Positions 1-13,839 of a stretch of DNA of 64,000 nucleotides are shown here, piece after piece (position 1 is the first letter of the stretch; each line of letters begins with the position of its first letter). This DNA comes from Theropithecus gelada (Eukaryota; Chordata; Mammalia; Primates; Cercopithecidae): the NCBI RefSeq assembly GCF_003255815.1, contig NC_037681.1, positions 59,950,537-60,014,536 on the forward strand, given 5' to 3'. The notes beneath the pieces were generated by a model. It ran no database searches. It saw only the letters and a list, made by a program, of their open reading frames with translations, and was not told the DNA's origin. The translations under genes and the position numbers were made by a program.

Positions 1-954
1 AAGAAGTAGAACATTGATCTGGTGAAAAAGGTGAACAACTTGTAGTATTCTCCAAGTATGCCGTATGTTTATGTGTGCAAGCGCAAATAGGTCTGAAAAA
101 AAGAAGAAACTGATAAAAGAAACTGCTTAACTATTCTCACCTCTATGATTGCATAGAAATCAGTTATTTGTAACAGAGTTTTGCCTACTCAGTATAAACA
201 AGGAAGGAAAAGTCTTCCGGTATTGGACTACTGGGTCTAGGCTTCTGAAGACCACCAGTGGCCATTTTATCACCTGTAAGTGTTATCAAGATAGCATGTG
301 AGGACTGCAACCATGGGAGTTTGTAAGCTGCTGGCTATTTTTTTTTTTTTTTAAACAATAGTGATGGTTTACCAAAATTCATTCTTTCTGAAAGTTAGCT
401 ATACAAGGCTGTTATTTATTTATAAGTGTAAGATAGGAAAAGAGATGGAAACACTGCCTTAAACCAGATGGAGCATGGGCAGATTCTGGCCAAGATTTCC
501 TTCCACCAGTGGCCCTTGCAGGCTAAGCATCTAGCCTCCAGGGCAAAGGCAGGCAATTATGTTAAATCACGCAAAACAGATTGGCAATTCGGTAAGGCCT
601 GCAAAATGGATTGAAAGTAGCGAGGTACTTAACTGTCAGTAGTGATCCCAGACCCAATGGTTGCAGAGATAAAGAATAAGGATTAACTCTTATGATGTGC
701 CCTACTCCTTCTAAAATACTTTTTTTGTGGAAAGCACAATACACACATTTCAGCTTACTACAATTTTCCAATTAGTATTAACTCATTAGTACAGCATGAG
801 TGAGTTTGGAATTTTCAGCCCAACAATCACGCAGTAGCATGAGGGTCTTCGTAAACCTCCTGTAATAGCACCAAAATGTCCAAGATTACCCCCTCCTTTG
901 CTTTAATTAGAAAACTGGATTGCAAATCAGAATAAGAATATAAAATTGACTTTT
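1..954. other. Single-copy DNA, no gene seen
   Basis: AT-rich sequence with no open frame of convincing length, no splice-bounded coding segment and no repeat I can name. The only low-complexity feature is a short T run near 339-352. It could be intron or intergenic DNA. Confidence 0.6.
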
Positions 955-1035
955 GTCTCTCTTACTAATTCTGTCACCTGGAACAAGTCACCTAATCTAT
1001 CTGGAATTCAGTTTCTGCAATACCACCGTTTTATG
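955..1035 (+). repeat. MIR SINE fragment
   Basis: The stretch reading 'attctgtcacctggaacaag', then 'tcacctaatctatctgga' and 'attcagtttctgca', follows the MIR core in plus orientation (control: 'gtgaccttgggcaagtcac...cctcagtttcctcatctg'). It is short and diverged, as expected for a mammal-wide SINE. Confidence 0.55.
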
Positions 1036-1103
1036 CTTACATCTGTAAAGATGTCCACACTATATTGTTAGGCAGAACAAGCAGGTGATAAATAATTCAT
1101 TTA

Positions 1104-1520
1104 TGCATTAGTCTGCTTTGCTACAGTAATCATGACCCCCCCAAGTCTCAGTGGCTTATAATAATAATGTATTCCTCTTTCATATATATTCCTCTTTTAT
1201 ACATATGTTAATGGCTATAGTAATCTGCATTTCAGCTCCTTGTGTCTGCTTATTCTGGGACCCAAAGTGAGGAAGCTGTCTCCTACTCATAGCAGAGGGA
1301 AAGAGCAAGAGAACTCAGAGAAACACATAATGGCTCTTTAAACTTCCAGTCTGTCAGGGTGTATGTGACGTCCACCACAGCCCACTGGCCAAGGCAAGCC
1401 GCATGTTGGTCATGATGATAGAGTAGGGATATATATTCTTCCCACAGAAGGCACTCAAAGTCATTCGGCAACTGAAGGTTTCATTAATTCTCCTATAGGA
1501 GAGGGGAGCAAATAGTTGGC
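1104..1520. repeat. Old interspersed repeat, family not assigned
   Basis: The segment opens with 'agtctgctttgctacagtaa' and continues with 'agtggcttataataataa', then has a 'cccactggccaaggcaagcc' block. These phrases recur in old mammalian dispersed repeats of LTR or DNA-transposon type read on the minus strand. I cannot name the family from memory with confidence. Confidence 0.4.
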
Positions 1521-1634
1521 AATGATAACATATCAAAATATATTTACCTGTCAATCTAGCTATGCATAGAAAACAGTCAGAAATGTTATCTATGAAAATA
1601 TTCTTAGGCAAAGAGATTTGAAAACATATGTTCA

Positions 1635-2480
<846 letters not shown>

Positions 2481-3372
2481 TTCTCAGAAGTTGTTGGATG
2501 TGGGATTATAGATAATCTTCACTTCTTATATATGTTCTTATGCTGCCTGCATTTTTATGATGAACTAGTATTATCTTCTTATTCAGAGGAAAGAATGAAG
2601 ATATTCTAGTTGGGAAAGACACAAAGATATTAGTTATACAAAATAAAGTTCCCTTGCACATTCATTAGGATGCAATCCATATGCCTTAATCTCAAGTACT
2701 TTCAAGTTACAATTTTGAACCATCCTTGAGTTAAGCACTTAAAAAATCATCACTTTTCTCTACAATTAACCTGGAGAAGTGCAATCGCAATGATAAAAAT
2801 ATCTGAAATCAGGAAAATGTGAAAATGAGATCAGTAAAGAGTACTGGTGGTTGACACCAATCTATCTCATAGGGAAAAATGTTTTTCCAGAGTCAGAGTC
2901 AGAATCAGTCAATAGCACAACAACCTCCACATTCTTGTTTCTTCCCATGGGGAAAAGTCAAAACCATAGCTTCATCTCTTAGTTCTACCATCAGAAAAAT
3001 TGCGAGCTTAATTAAGTCTTTTGGCCAAGGGTCCCCTTTCAATTTTGAGTGAACATGAGAACTAATATCCTAGTCAGGAAACGTGTTTTTCAGTTCTGGA
3101 TTGTGGGTGGAAGTAAAAGACAGAGGGTTGGGTGTAAAGTGGTCCAGAAGGAGTGAGATGGAGACCCAGGCCAGAGTGTCAGGTTGACATCAGAGTGTGG
3201 GTAATAGGGACTGATGAGTCTAAGAGGGTTAGAGTTCAGACATTTAGACCAAACTGAAGGCTGCAGACACAACCCAAGCATCTAGCTTACCCACCCAGCA
3301 GGGATTCCTTCCTTCCAGGATGCCCCTGGATTCAAGGTTGATTGGAGGATCAGTGGTGCCTTTTCCCTAGTT
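2481..3372. other. Single-copy DNA, no gene seen
   Basis: Beyond the L1M end there is no repeat I can name with confidence and no coding signal. The first ~120 bases ('ggattatagataatcttcac') could still be decayed repeat. Confidence 0.5.
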
Positions 3373-3385
3373 CTCGGTAAGCAAT

Positions 3386-3655
3386 TTTTTTTTTTTTTTT
3401 TTTTTTGGTGGAGTTGGGCTCTGTTGCCCAGACTGGAGTGCAGTGGGGTGATCTTGGCTCACTGCAACCTCTGCCTCCCAGGTAACTGGGATTACAGGTG
3501 TATGCCACCACACCCGGCTAATTTTTGTATTTTTATACGAGATGGGGCTTCACCATGTTGGCCAGGGTGGTCTTCAACTCCTGACCTCAAGTGATCGGTC
3601 CCCCCCAGCCTCCCAAAGTGCTGGGATTATCGGCATGAGCCACCAAGCACCCAGC
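3386..3655 (-). mobile_element. Alu with internal deletion and clear TSD
   Basis: Antisense Alu starting with a T run and ending 'ccaccaagcacccagc'. About 35 bases are missing where 'cctctgcctcccag' joins directly to 'gtaactgggattacag'. It is bounded by a 13-bp direct repeat 'ctcggtaagcaat' at 3373-3385 and 3656-3668, a clean target-site duplication. Confidence 0.95.
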
Positions 3656-3668
3656 CTCGGTAAGCAAT

Positions 3669-4615
3669 GTTAAAGGAGGTGAGTAAACAATAATGAAAGA
3701 GCTATTAGAAGTCCAACAGTTCAATAGGCATGAAATATATCCTACTAAACAGGCAAAGCCTCTGCCTGCAAGAGATTTAGAGTAAAATATGGCAGATGTG
3801 AGAGACCAACATGCAATCAGCAGAAAATTGGTACTTAGAAGAGTTGTACAGAGGTATAGGTGGGTGCAAGCACATATGTCTAGAAAGGCCGCAGTTCAGG
3901 TTCTTTACAAATAGCACACCATAATGTAATTGTCCCACACATTGTGGTTAGTCACAGTTTTGATCTGAAAGGTCAAATGGAACTAAAAAACAAAACCAAA
4001 ACCAAGCCCGTGACCTAACACAATTCTGTTAAATGTTCTTTGACCAGGAGAATTCATACACGATGCAGTGCTGTAGCCTATTACTCACAATTTATTCTTG
4101 GAACAAGGAAAGGGCAGAGAAGTTGTCCTCCCTTACAACCTTGGCAGGAAAACACTAAGTCTTGCTATGCTCTTCTTAAAGTGACTTCCTGAAGAATAAA
4201 ACCAAATCCAAAAACAGCACTGTGGCTCAGGCCATTTTTGTCTGGCATTACCCATATAGTATTATGCTAATTCTAATCTGCAACACAGATTACATTAGCA
4301 AGATGTAGCAAGAAGCAATCAATGTTTATAAAGTGTGTTTTCTTTTCAGCCCCACGTGACACTGTGCCCCAGAGGTTGCATAAACCTGTAGGTCGAACAT
4401 TAGAGATGGCTTAATATGCTGCCGGAATGCTGAAGCTCTGCCTTGTAGTGCTATTATTAAGCCCACATATTATGCAATGGCTCCCATAATTTTCTCGTAT
4501 CTAATAAAGTGACTTGGTAAATATGCTTAACATGTTTTTGACCATCCCAAAGCGTATCCAGACAATAATGTGAATGCATTCCTTGTGTCACATCTAAGGT
4601 ACAAATCTTTCGATT
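3669..4615. other. Single-copy DNA, no gene seen
   Basis: No coding frame, no recognisable repeat. It is AT-rich and unremarkable. Confidence 0.55.
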
Positions 4616-4700
4616 TTTTCTTTTTGTACGGTTTAATTTTCATTGTGGTAAAGAACACATAACATGAAATTTACCACCTTAACCATTTTCATGTGAAGTC
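4616..4700 (-). mobile_element. L1M fragment
   Basis: 'attgtggtaaagaacacata', then 'acatgaaatttaccacctta' and 'accattttc', is the antisense of an old L1M 3' UTR motif, also present at 6224-6270 in this window. Only about 80 bases remain. Confidence 0.7.
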
Positions 4701-5255
4701 TTTAGATTTTAAAGCTGATCTGGGAAAGGGCAACTTTCACAGCTGAGGGAGTGCATGCTTCAAGCACCTTAAACTGTGCCTGGTAGGCTCTCAACAAATG
4801 TACATTTTAAAATGACTGAATGAATAAAGCACAATTAGGGTATATAGTCTAAAAATTCCCTGCATACTCCACCCTCACTGTAGGACAGGTTGTATGAACC
4901 CATCTCCCTTTTTCTGACTTCTTTGGTAATGAATGACACATAAGGCTTAAGTAAACTGTGTGTTTTGTGACCACAGATTAGACTTTTGTGTGCATGAAGC
5001 TAATTGGCACAAAAGTATCAAATCTGTGATTTCTGAGAGCATTTAGTACCTGCCAGATACACTTGATTAAATGGGATTGTGCTTCTTTAATCATCAGCCA
5101 CTCCTCACTACTTGTGTAATCAAACCAACCTCAGAGTGTGGGATGCTGGGACTAATACAGAGGACAGGGAAGGGGACAGGGCAGAGTCTGAGAATGCAGG
5201 CTAGCATCAGAGAGCAGAGAGGTAGACCGAGCAGAAGGTCTCAGTTAACACGGAA
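4701..5255. other. Single-copy DNA with an L2/MIR-like 3' tail
   Basis: About 4770-4830 reads 'actgtgcctggtaggctctc' followed by 'aacaaatgtacattttaaaa', which resembles the shared 3' tail of L2 and MIR ('cagtgcctggcacatagtag...caataaatg'). The rest shows no repeat or coding signal. Confidence 0.45.
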
Positions 5256-5450
5256 ACATCTCAAACATTAGTTTTCCGTTAGAACTGCCTGAGAAGCTGT
5301 AAAAACTACCCTCTTCTTGAGCCTTTCTCCAGATCAATTAAATTAAAATATCTTGGGTGGTGGGAAGTAGCGGAGCCAAAACACAGGTATTTTAAATGCT
5401 CTATCAGGTGATTCTAAAGTGCGACTTTGATCAAGAACCCTGTTCTGGAT
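5256..5450 (+). mobile_element. MER5-type hAT-Charlie MITE
   Basis: 'catctcaaacattagttttc' leads into 'tagaactgcctgagaagctg' and later 'tatcaggtgattctaaagtg', matching MER5A/MER5B in plus orientation ('tctcaaactttagcgtgcat...cacctggagggcttgtt'). It is non-autonomous and diverged. Confidence 0.65.
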
Positions 5451-5518
5451 TGTTCAGTTAGTTCTTTATTTGAATAAAGTGAGATGGATTCAACCTGTGA
5501 AAACCAATTCAGTGGATA

Positions 5519-5680
5519 ACAGTGGTTTCCAAACTTCTCTACACATTGGAACCATCTGGGGAGCTTCAAAAGCCACCCATGTCTGGGCCCCACCCCAGAG
5601 ACTGTGATTAAGTGGGTCTAGGGTGTAGCCTGGGCTACAGAATTTTAAAAACATCCCTTAGATGATTCTGATATGTCGAC
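5519..5680 (+). mobile_element. MER5A hAT-Charlie MITE
   Basis: The terminal 'acagtggtttccaaacttct', the 'ctggggagcttcaaaa' block and 'gggccccaccccagagactg' followed by 'tgggtctagggtgtagcctg' are MER5A landmarks in order. The 3' terminal inverted repeat is lost or degraded. Confidence 0.85.
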
Positions 5681-5782
5681 AGGAAAGGATAAGGCAAACA
5701 TGATGTATGATGGATGCACTGGATAACAATAGGCTAACTTAAGCATACCATGAGAATGACCCTACTGACTAAGAAGAATGTG

Positions 5783-6117
5783 TGTTAGGAGTTCCGCGCT
5801 CAGGAATCCGGAAGTGACCAACCTGGAGATTCATTCCTTATATATGAGGAACATCTGAGCCCCTAGCCCATCCCGTGGAATGCAGGCCATACAGGGGATT
5901 GAGGCCCTTTGTTTTTGGTTAAATGAAGGTTGCCAAGTGGAGGTTGCTAAGGAAAAAGTGCTGAGTGAAAACGCGACACAAGCTGCATTCTTTACAAACA
6001 GTAGCAGTTCTCCTGTCCAGCCTGCTACCACTGGACCACCCCATACGTAAGTCCTCTCAATAAACCCTCTGTCTTGTTCACTGGCTCTAGGTCTAACTCA
6101 TTGGCCTCTCATACATG
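5783..6117 (+). mobile_element. Probable solitary ERVL-type LTR
   Basis: Begins 'tgttaggagttccgcgctca' and ends near 'cattggcctctcatac', with a polyadenylation signal in 'cctctcaataaaccctctgt' followed by a U5-like 'ttgttcactggctctaggtc'. The layout (TG start, late AATAAA, short U5) fits an LTR such as LTR16 or LTR33 of the ERVL class. The family name is from memory and unsure; no internal retroviral sequence follows. Confidence 0.5.
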
Positions 6118-6159
6118 GTCCCTTTTGAAGTCAATAGGGGTCGGGGATGACACATGGTT

Positions 6160-6222
6160 AGAAATGCAGGATCTTTAGCTCCATCCTAGATTTACTAAAC
6201 CAGAACCTGCTTTAAAAATCCT
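6160..6222 (+). mobile_element. MER5A-like internal fragment
   Basis: 'tagaaatgcaggatctttag', 'ctccatcctagatttactaa' and 'accagaacctgc' follow the middle of MER5A ('aaatgcagattcctgggccc...tactgaatcagaatctc'). It lies directly upstream of an L1M fragment. Confidence 0.55.
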
Positions 6223-6223
6223 T

Positions 6224-6912
6224 CTGGTGGTAAAACACACATAACAAAGTTTACCATCTTAAGCATTTTACGTATACAGTTCACTAATGTTGAGCACATT
6301 CACATTATTGTGCAACCAATCTGCAGAACACTTTTCATGTTGCAAAAGTGAAACTCTATACCCATTAAACAACATGTCCCTTTCCCTGCAGATCCTGGCA
6401 ACCACCATTCTACTTTGTCTTTATAAATTTGACTATTCCAGGGACCTATGTAAGTGAAATAATACAGTATTTGTCTTTTTGTGGCTGACTTATTCCACTT
6501 AGCACAATATCCTCAAGGTTCATCCACGTTGTAACATGTGTCAGAATTTCCGTCCTTGTAAAGACTGATATTCCAGTATATGTATATACAACAGTTTGTT
6601 TATCCCTTCACCTGTTGATGTGCATTTGGGTTGCCTCCACCTCTTGGCTATTGTGAATAGTGCCGCAATAAACATGGGTGTTATATCTCTTTGAGACCCT
6701 GCTTTCAATTTTTGCGTATACCAGGAAATGGAATTGAGGAATCATGTGTTAATTCTATGTTTAAGTTTTTGAGGAACTGCCACTCTGTTTTCAATAACAA
6801 CTACACCATTTTACATTCCCATCAACACTACACAAGGGTTCCAACTTCTCCACGTGCTCACTGACACTTGTTATTTTCTGTTAAAACAATTTTTTTAAAT
6901 AGTAGCCACACT
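6224..6912 (-). mobile_element. L1M 3' fragment
   Basis: Antisense old L1 starting 'tggtggtaaaacacacataa', with 'cattattgtgcaaccaatct', 'gcaaccaccattctactttg', 'catccacgttgtaacatgtg' and 'cttggctattgtgaatagtg' in the expected order through the 3' UTR and the end of ORF2. It stops near 'aaatagtagccacact' and is truncated on its 5' side. Confidence 0.9.
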
Positions 6913-7862
6913 GCACTTTACCCAGTTCTCCAGGTGGTCATATTTGGTTGAAGTTTGGGAAGCTGCTTTACTGCCCAGACTGGTTTTCTGGCTGGCACAA
7001 TGCCTCCCTCACTGCACATTCTCCCATATGTGATAACATCGATTATGGCATTGCCTTCCCAATGTTTGTTCGGCTTTTCATTTTTACATAAATAACCACT
7101 ATGACTTGAGCCTGCTTAACCTCCATTCTTTGTACTTGGGCTCAAATCTAGTGGGTTGATTTTAATCACAGCTGAGTGATGTGAGTAATCTGCCCACACA
7201 TTGGGAAAGCTGAGTTCTGCTTCTGAGGTCCCACCTGGTCCAGTCTCTACAAAGAGACGATAAAAAGGAACAATTGAAGTAGCACAAAGTACTGAAAAGG
7301 AAGCCCAACCTTTGCAGCTGCAAAACAATTTTAGAAGGAATCGAGACTGGAATGCCCAGCAACATTTCTTGAAACCCCTTTCTTCTCTTCTCTCCAAATC
7401 TCTCCAATCACAGTTTCCTGGAGCCTTTCCTACTCCTACTCTTCCGTCTTTTCTCTCCCCTTCCTCTACTTCTTGGTACATCTGCCCAATCTCTCTGCAT
7501 AGCAGGCCCCCTCCTTAGGTCTCTCCCTGATGGCCAGGGAGGGACCAACAGGCAGGGAAAGATAGCATTTACTATGTCAGCAGGGAAAGATAGCATTTAC
7601 TATATTGGGGGAAAGGTGGGGACTGCAAATCCTTATCTGCTAATGGCTGGCTTGTGTATTTGTCTTCTCTGCTGAACTTTGAATTCCTTGTGAACTGCTT
7701 GTCTTACCCCATGTGTATCTTCCACCATAGTCCAGTTTCTGATCCATGGTATATGTTCAGGTGTGTGTGACAGTTGACTTTCAGTGACCCATGGAACTCA
7801 GCTTCCAGCATCACCTAAGGATTAGTTCCCCTTTTCCCCTGATGCCATAGAAATAAAACTCT
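6913..7862. other. Single-copy DNA, no gene seen
   Basis: Contains open frames of about 60-120 codons on both strands near 7116-7596, but they overlap each other on opposite strands, have no recognisable domain and no conserved splice context, so they are not called. A 28-bp tandem duplication lies at 7552-7603. Confidence 0.6.
7552..7603 (+). repeat. 28-bp tandem duplication
   Basis: 'gcagggaaagatagcatt' followed by 'tactat' occurs at 7552-7575 and again at 7580-7603 with no mismatch over 24 bases; the unit including 'gtca' is 28 bp. A local replication slip or repair duplication. Confidence 0.9.
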
Positions 7863-8174
7863 GGCCGGGTGCGGTGGCTCATGCCTGTAACCCTGGTACT
7901 TTGGGAGGCTGACGTGGGCAGATCACTTGAGCCTAGGAGTTTGGGACCAGCCTGGGCAACATAGCGAAACCCCATTTCTACAAAAAATACAAAAATTAGC
8001 CAGGCATGGTGGCGCATGCCTGTAGTCCCAGCTATTCAGGAAGCTGAGGCGAGAGGAGCGCTTGCACCCTGGGAGGTGGAGGCTGCAGTGAGCCATGATC
8101 ATGCTCCTGCACTCCAGCCTGAGTGACAGAGTGAGACCCCGTCTCAGGGGAAAAAAAAAAAAAAAAAAAAAAAA
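7863..8174 (+). mobile_element. AluJ, full length
   Basis: Dimeric Alu from 'ggccgggtgcggtggctcat' to a ~24-base A tail. J-type features include 'cctgggcaacatagcgaaac' and 'ggctgcagtgagccatgatc'. No convincing target-site duplication was found, in keeping with its age. Confidence 0.95.
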
Positions 8175-8887
8175 GTGAAAACGAAAGCTTCTCAAGGGCC
8201 TGGTTGCTCTTGCAGTCTCCAGCATGTAGCTGACATCCTCACCAGGATTCCTTCGTGGAGGTGATATTTTGAAAATCCAGAAACCAGCAGGTCCCTTTGG
8301 AAGGGATATTTCACTACTGCCTTCTCATCCATAATATCAATGCTTGTTTCTGGCCCAGAGCTGGGTACAGATCATCTTTCTTACTTGTAAACAATATATT
8401 CTGCAAATTGGTTCATCACGATATACCTCTGCTCCTAATGACAGACGGCAGCTTTTCCTTGTCTTTCCTGCTTTGGGACACAGACATTAATCTGTGGACG
8501 AAACATTACGGAAAGTGCTCTGACTGTCCTGTCCTCCATAGCACGTGTGTGACCTTGTCCTGTGGTCCTCAGGAAGCTGGGCCCTAGGAAAGAACTTTAA
8601 CATTCACCAACAGAGGAAGCTGTAAATATTGCACTGTTTGCTTAACTTGTAACATTGATCTTCTGTGGCTCTGGGCATAAAATAATAAGGAAAATATCAC
8701 CACTTACTACAGCAAGTCAATGGGCTGATAAGATAAATGCTATTATGTTTCAAAATTGTGCCAAGTTTATGCTGATAAAGTGGCTTTCTTCTGGGAATCC
8801 AAAAAACAGTGCCTATCGTTCTAATCCTGTATGACTTTAACTTTGTCTTATATTTACATAAGACAGGAAATTGGCCCAAGATGGCCT
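8175..8887. other. Single-copy DNA, no gene seen
   Basis: An open frame of 96 codons spans 8297-8587 but shows no domain, no conserved motif and no transcript signal. No named repeat. Confidence 0.5.
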
Positions 8888-9010
8888 CATTCATCTTTAT
8901 AACTCCTCTCCTGATGGAATTTATTGTGAGGTTAGTGTTATTATTTTTTCACTACAGAGGTGTAGAGAGCTTAAGCTTTCAGTCAAACTAGCAAATTCAG
9001 TATTAGTTCC
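8888..9010 (-). repeat. Possible MIR fragment
   Basis: 'tcatctttataactcctctc', then 'tgtgaggttagtgttattat' and 'cactacagaggtgtagagag', resembles the minus-strand MIR core (rows of 'cctcacaacaaccctatgag' and 'cagatgaggaaactgaggc') after heavy decay. Confidence 0.4.
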
Positions 9011-9844
9011 AGAACCAAGAGAAAAGGAATAGGTCTGCGGCTCTGGCAACATTAATAATAAAACAAACTTTAAAAACTGCTATTGTATGGTAAGAATGAG
9101 GACATTTTTTTAATCAAAGACAGTTGAGTCTCAGACTAAATCTATTCAGTGCTATTGGTTAGAATTGACTTGTCAGTTCCATAGAACAACTTTGTCATTC
9201 AACCTAACCGTCACTTTGATGGATTTTTTTTAAAACTTTGAAGAATGTTTGGTTGATCTACTAAATTGACTGCAGGTGATCCAGCAGCATGTGGGCTATT
9301 TCAATTAAGGTAGTGTTTCTAATAGCCCTTGAGAAAAAAGAATGACTCTAAATTCTTGTCCTTGGGCATTTATTAACAGAAAAGGCCCAAATATCCCCAA
9401 CTCCTCCATTCCACATTCATTGACTGTGAATTTTGAGGTGGTCCCTATTTCTGTTAGGAATTTTATTTAGCTATTAGTACAGGGGATCTGGAAAAATAGT
9501 ACTTATACCTGATAGAAGTTCATCTTGCCTCACATACAAAAGAAGTACAGGGAATTGACGCAGTTCAGAAGCAGGACACGAAGATGCTGTTCCTGCCAGG
9601 TGAAAGCAAATTGCTTATGGTGTTTTAGGCTTATTAGTACAGAGAAAAAAACAGTTGTAAGCATAACTGCATACTAGATGGCCAGACTGGTGTCTCCAGT
9701 AGAGACAATGTTCAGAACAGTAGCAGCAATTGAAGTTACTAATTAAGATTTTTGATAATCCATAAAATCCATCTGTTCCTTGCACATGTTAAGCAGGTGA
9801 GTTAAATGGAGATGTAATGGAAATCACCACTTCTGCAGTTTTCA
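9011..9844. other. Single-copy DNA, no gene seen
   Basis: No coding signal and no repeat I recognise. Confidence 0.5.
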
Positions 9845-11890
9845 GTTTTTAAAATTTTATTTCTTTAATTGACAAAAGTTATACATATTTATGGCATACA
9901 ACATGATGTTTTGATATATATATAATGGAATGAGGTAAATCAAGCTAATTAGCATATGTATTATCTGATATGTTATCTTTTTTGTGGTGAGAGCACTTAA
10001 AATCCACTCTTGTAGCAATTTTCAAGTATACAATATATCATTATTAACTATAGTCACCATGATGTACAATAGATCCCTTGAATTTATACTTCCTATCTAA
10101 CTGAAATTTTGTATCCTTTGACCAACATCTCCCCAGCTCCCCTAACCCCCAGTGCCTGGTAGCCATCATTCTACTCTGCTTCTATGAGTTCAATATTTTT
10201 AGGTTCCACAAATATATAGGTAAGATCATTCAGTATTTTTTTTTTTAAGTTCCTGGCTTATTTCACTGAACATAATGTCTTCTAGGTTCATCCATGTTTT
10301 TGCAAATGACAGGATTTCCTTCTTTTTAAAGGTTGAGTGGTATTTCATTGTGTATATATACTACATTTTCTTTATCCATTCATCTGCACATGGACACTTA
10401 GGTTGTTTCTATGTATTGGCTATTGTGAATAAGGCTGCAACGAGCATGGGAGTCCAGATATCTCTTTGACATCCTGATTTCGTTTCCTTTAGATATATAC
10501 TCAGTAGTGGGAATGCTGGGTCATATGGTGGTTCACTTTTTATTTTGAGGAACCTCAATAGTATTTTCTATAATGGCTCTACTAATTTACATTTCCAACA
10601 ATAGTATGAAAGGATTTCCTTTTCTCCACATCGTCACCAACACTTCTTATCTTTAATCTTTTTGATAATATACACTCTAACATATGTGAGGTGATATCTT
10701 ACTGTGGTTTTAATTTGCATTTCTTTGATGATTACGGATGTTGAACATTTTAAAATATACCTGTTGGCCATTTGTATATCTTCTTTTGGGAAATATCTAT
10801 TCAGGTCCTTTGACCATTTAAAAACCAGGTTATTTGTGTTCTTACTATTGAGTTGAGCTCCTTATATAGTTCAAATATTAACCCTTTATGAGATGTATAG
10901 TTTGCAAATATTTTCTCCCATTCCATAGGTTGTCTCTTTACTCTGTTGATTGTTTCCTTTGCAATATAGAAGCTTTTTAGTTTGATGTAATCTCACTTGT
11001 CTATGTTTTCTTTTATTGTCTGTGCTTTTGCAGGTCATATCCAAAAAGTCTTTGCCCAGACCAATGCCATTGAGCTTTTCTCTTATATTTTTTTCTAGTA
11101 GTTTTAGAGTTTCAAGTCTTACATTTAAGTCTTTAATTCCTTTTGAGTTTAGTTTTATATATGGTGTGAGATAAGGGTCTAGTTTCATTCTTCTGCATGT
11201 TGACATCCAGTTTTCTCAACACTATTTATTGAAAAGACTGCCCTTTCCTCATTATGTGTTCTTGGCATCTTTGTCAAAAGTCAATTGACTATAAAAATGT
11301 GGATTTATTTCTGGGCTCTCTATTCTGTTTCATTGGTCTATGTGTCTGTTTTTATGCCAGTACCATGCTGTTTTGAGTTTTATAAGTTTACAGTCAATTT
11401 TGAAGCAGGCAACATGATGCCTTCAGTGTTGTTTATTTTTCTCAAAATTTCTTTGACTATTCTGAATCTTTTATGGTTCCCTACAAATTTTAGGACCTTT
11501 TTTCCCCTATTTCTGGGAAAATGTCATTGGAATTTTGACAGTGATTGCACTGAATTTGTAGGTCACTTCAGGTAGTATGGACATTTTAATAATGTCAATT
11601 ATTCTAATCCATAAACATGGAATATCTTTCCATTTATTTTTGTCTCCTTCAATTTTTTTCATCAGTGTTTCATAGATTTCAGTATATATATCTTTCATCT
11701 CCTTGGTTAAATTCATTCCTAAGTATATCATATGTTTTTGTAGCTATTGTAAATGAGATTAAAATTTTTTTGGAGAGTTTGTTAGTATATAGAAATGTTA
11801 GTGATTTTTGTATTTGATTTAGTATCCTACAACTTTGCTGAATTCATTTAATAATTCTAACAGTTTTTTTGGTCAAGTCTTTAGGGCTGC
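9845..11890 (-). mobile_element. L1 3' half (L1PB/L1MA grade), ORF2 broken
   Basis: Antisense L1 from the 3' UTR ('ttaattgacaaaagttatac', 'catatttatggcatacaaca') through the C-terminal half of ORF2 ('ccagaccaatgccattgagc', 'tctggcatctttgtcaaaag'-like text, 'tctattctgtttcattggtc', 'atgccagtaccatgctgttt'). It ends near 'ggtcaagtctttagggctgc', a 5' truncation. Short minus-strand frames at 10886-11206 and 11507-11731 are ORF2 remnants separated by stops and frameshifts, so it cannot encode an enzyme. Confidence 0.93.
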
Positions 11891-13278
11891 AGTTTTGATA
11901 AGGTTACTAATATCTAGAATTCTCCTAAAAGTGTAATGTTGCTTTCGGTTTACTATTTTGTTAGGAAGGGGCAGTCCCAGTAGTGCTTACTTTGGGTCAG
12001 GAAGCCAATTTGAGGATTCTGCTATTTCCTGGGTTTGTCCATTCAAACTATAAATTAGGAAATGGGAGAAATAACAAGAGGTTGGATTCACAGAAACTCT
12101 GTACCCATCATGAGGTGGACTTAGACTCAAACTCTCTATTACTGGATTCCCACAAATAAAGCCCTGTTCTGAGTAGGGGAAACAGTGATATTCTAGGTTC
12201 CCAGGGATTAGTACAAGTTCAAAGCCATGTTCAATAATTTGTGAAAGGTATAAATATTTCTCTTTCTCTAGTACACAGTTACCTTGGTGGATGGTTGCTG
12301 GTCCTTTTGGGGAAGAGGTAGAGGAAGATTTTCATAGGTTCTTGTTATGTCCTTCCTCAAAGGTCCTCCCTTTCATTCACTGAATTGAGAGTGTGGGTAT
12401 TGGACTCTCTAGTGATAATGGAAGCCAAGTATAATGATTTAATTCTAGATTCACTAGGCCTATAATTTTTTCATAGGTCAGACAGAGCTGACCTATGTCC
12501 TTTGTAGGCTGCTCATCTAGTTCATTTTTAGGCATACCATGATCAATTAGCTACCACCAAAAGATCCCTGCAAGTCAAGTTATTTTGCTATTATAATAAT
12601 CATAGCTACTAGGTTTCTGGCAGTTAAATCCTGCTATTTGGTGTCTGCCCCTCTGGGAACCCATAAACTCCACTGAAAACAGGGAATTAATTCCAATAGC
12701 AGTATCTCCCACCTTCATCTCCAGAGTACAGAATAAATTCATCAAAGCATTATTCAAGGATTCTTGTTCTCACCTCATCAGTGTTTTTCTTGGTAACTTG
12801 GAAAAGGCAGTATTCTATAGGCTTACTTTGGGTATATGTGAGATGTTGTATATGATACATTTATTTCAACATTCTTATCACTATAAGCCTCTAGTCTTGG
12901 CATTTCAACTTCTTTCAGCAATAGGCCACAGTGGAGTCCAGGTTTCAGTCAAGCAGCCAAGTTAACTATTGGCTCAAGCTATGTAGAATGAATCCAGAAC
13001 CTCTGGTTAGTTTATCTATGTCAATAACTTGTGCTATAAAATTATGTTTTTGGTAGAAATTCAGTATATTCTCCAGGTTTTTGCAAATATTAATTAGCAA
13101 AATCTTACAATTCTTCTGGTGTATGAATCTTTTCCTTCTAGGTTTGAATTTTAAAATTGGCCTTTATGGGCATGTTGGAATCTGGAACTAGTTATGAATG
13201 TGGAGGAAATAAAAGGTCATAGGTTTAGGGTATGAATTCCTGTAGGAAGTAACTCTCTCAGGTGAGGTCATTGTAAGG

Positions 13279-13839
<561 letters not shown>

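Noticed and set aside
7116..7518. Frames of 68-121 codons on both strands
   Set aside because: Opposite-strand overlap and polar, repetitive composition from a pyrimidine-rich tract; no support for coding.
10886..11206. 106-codon minus frame with protein-like composition
   Set aside because: It is a relic of L1 ORF2 and not an independent gene.
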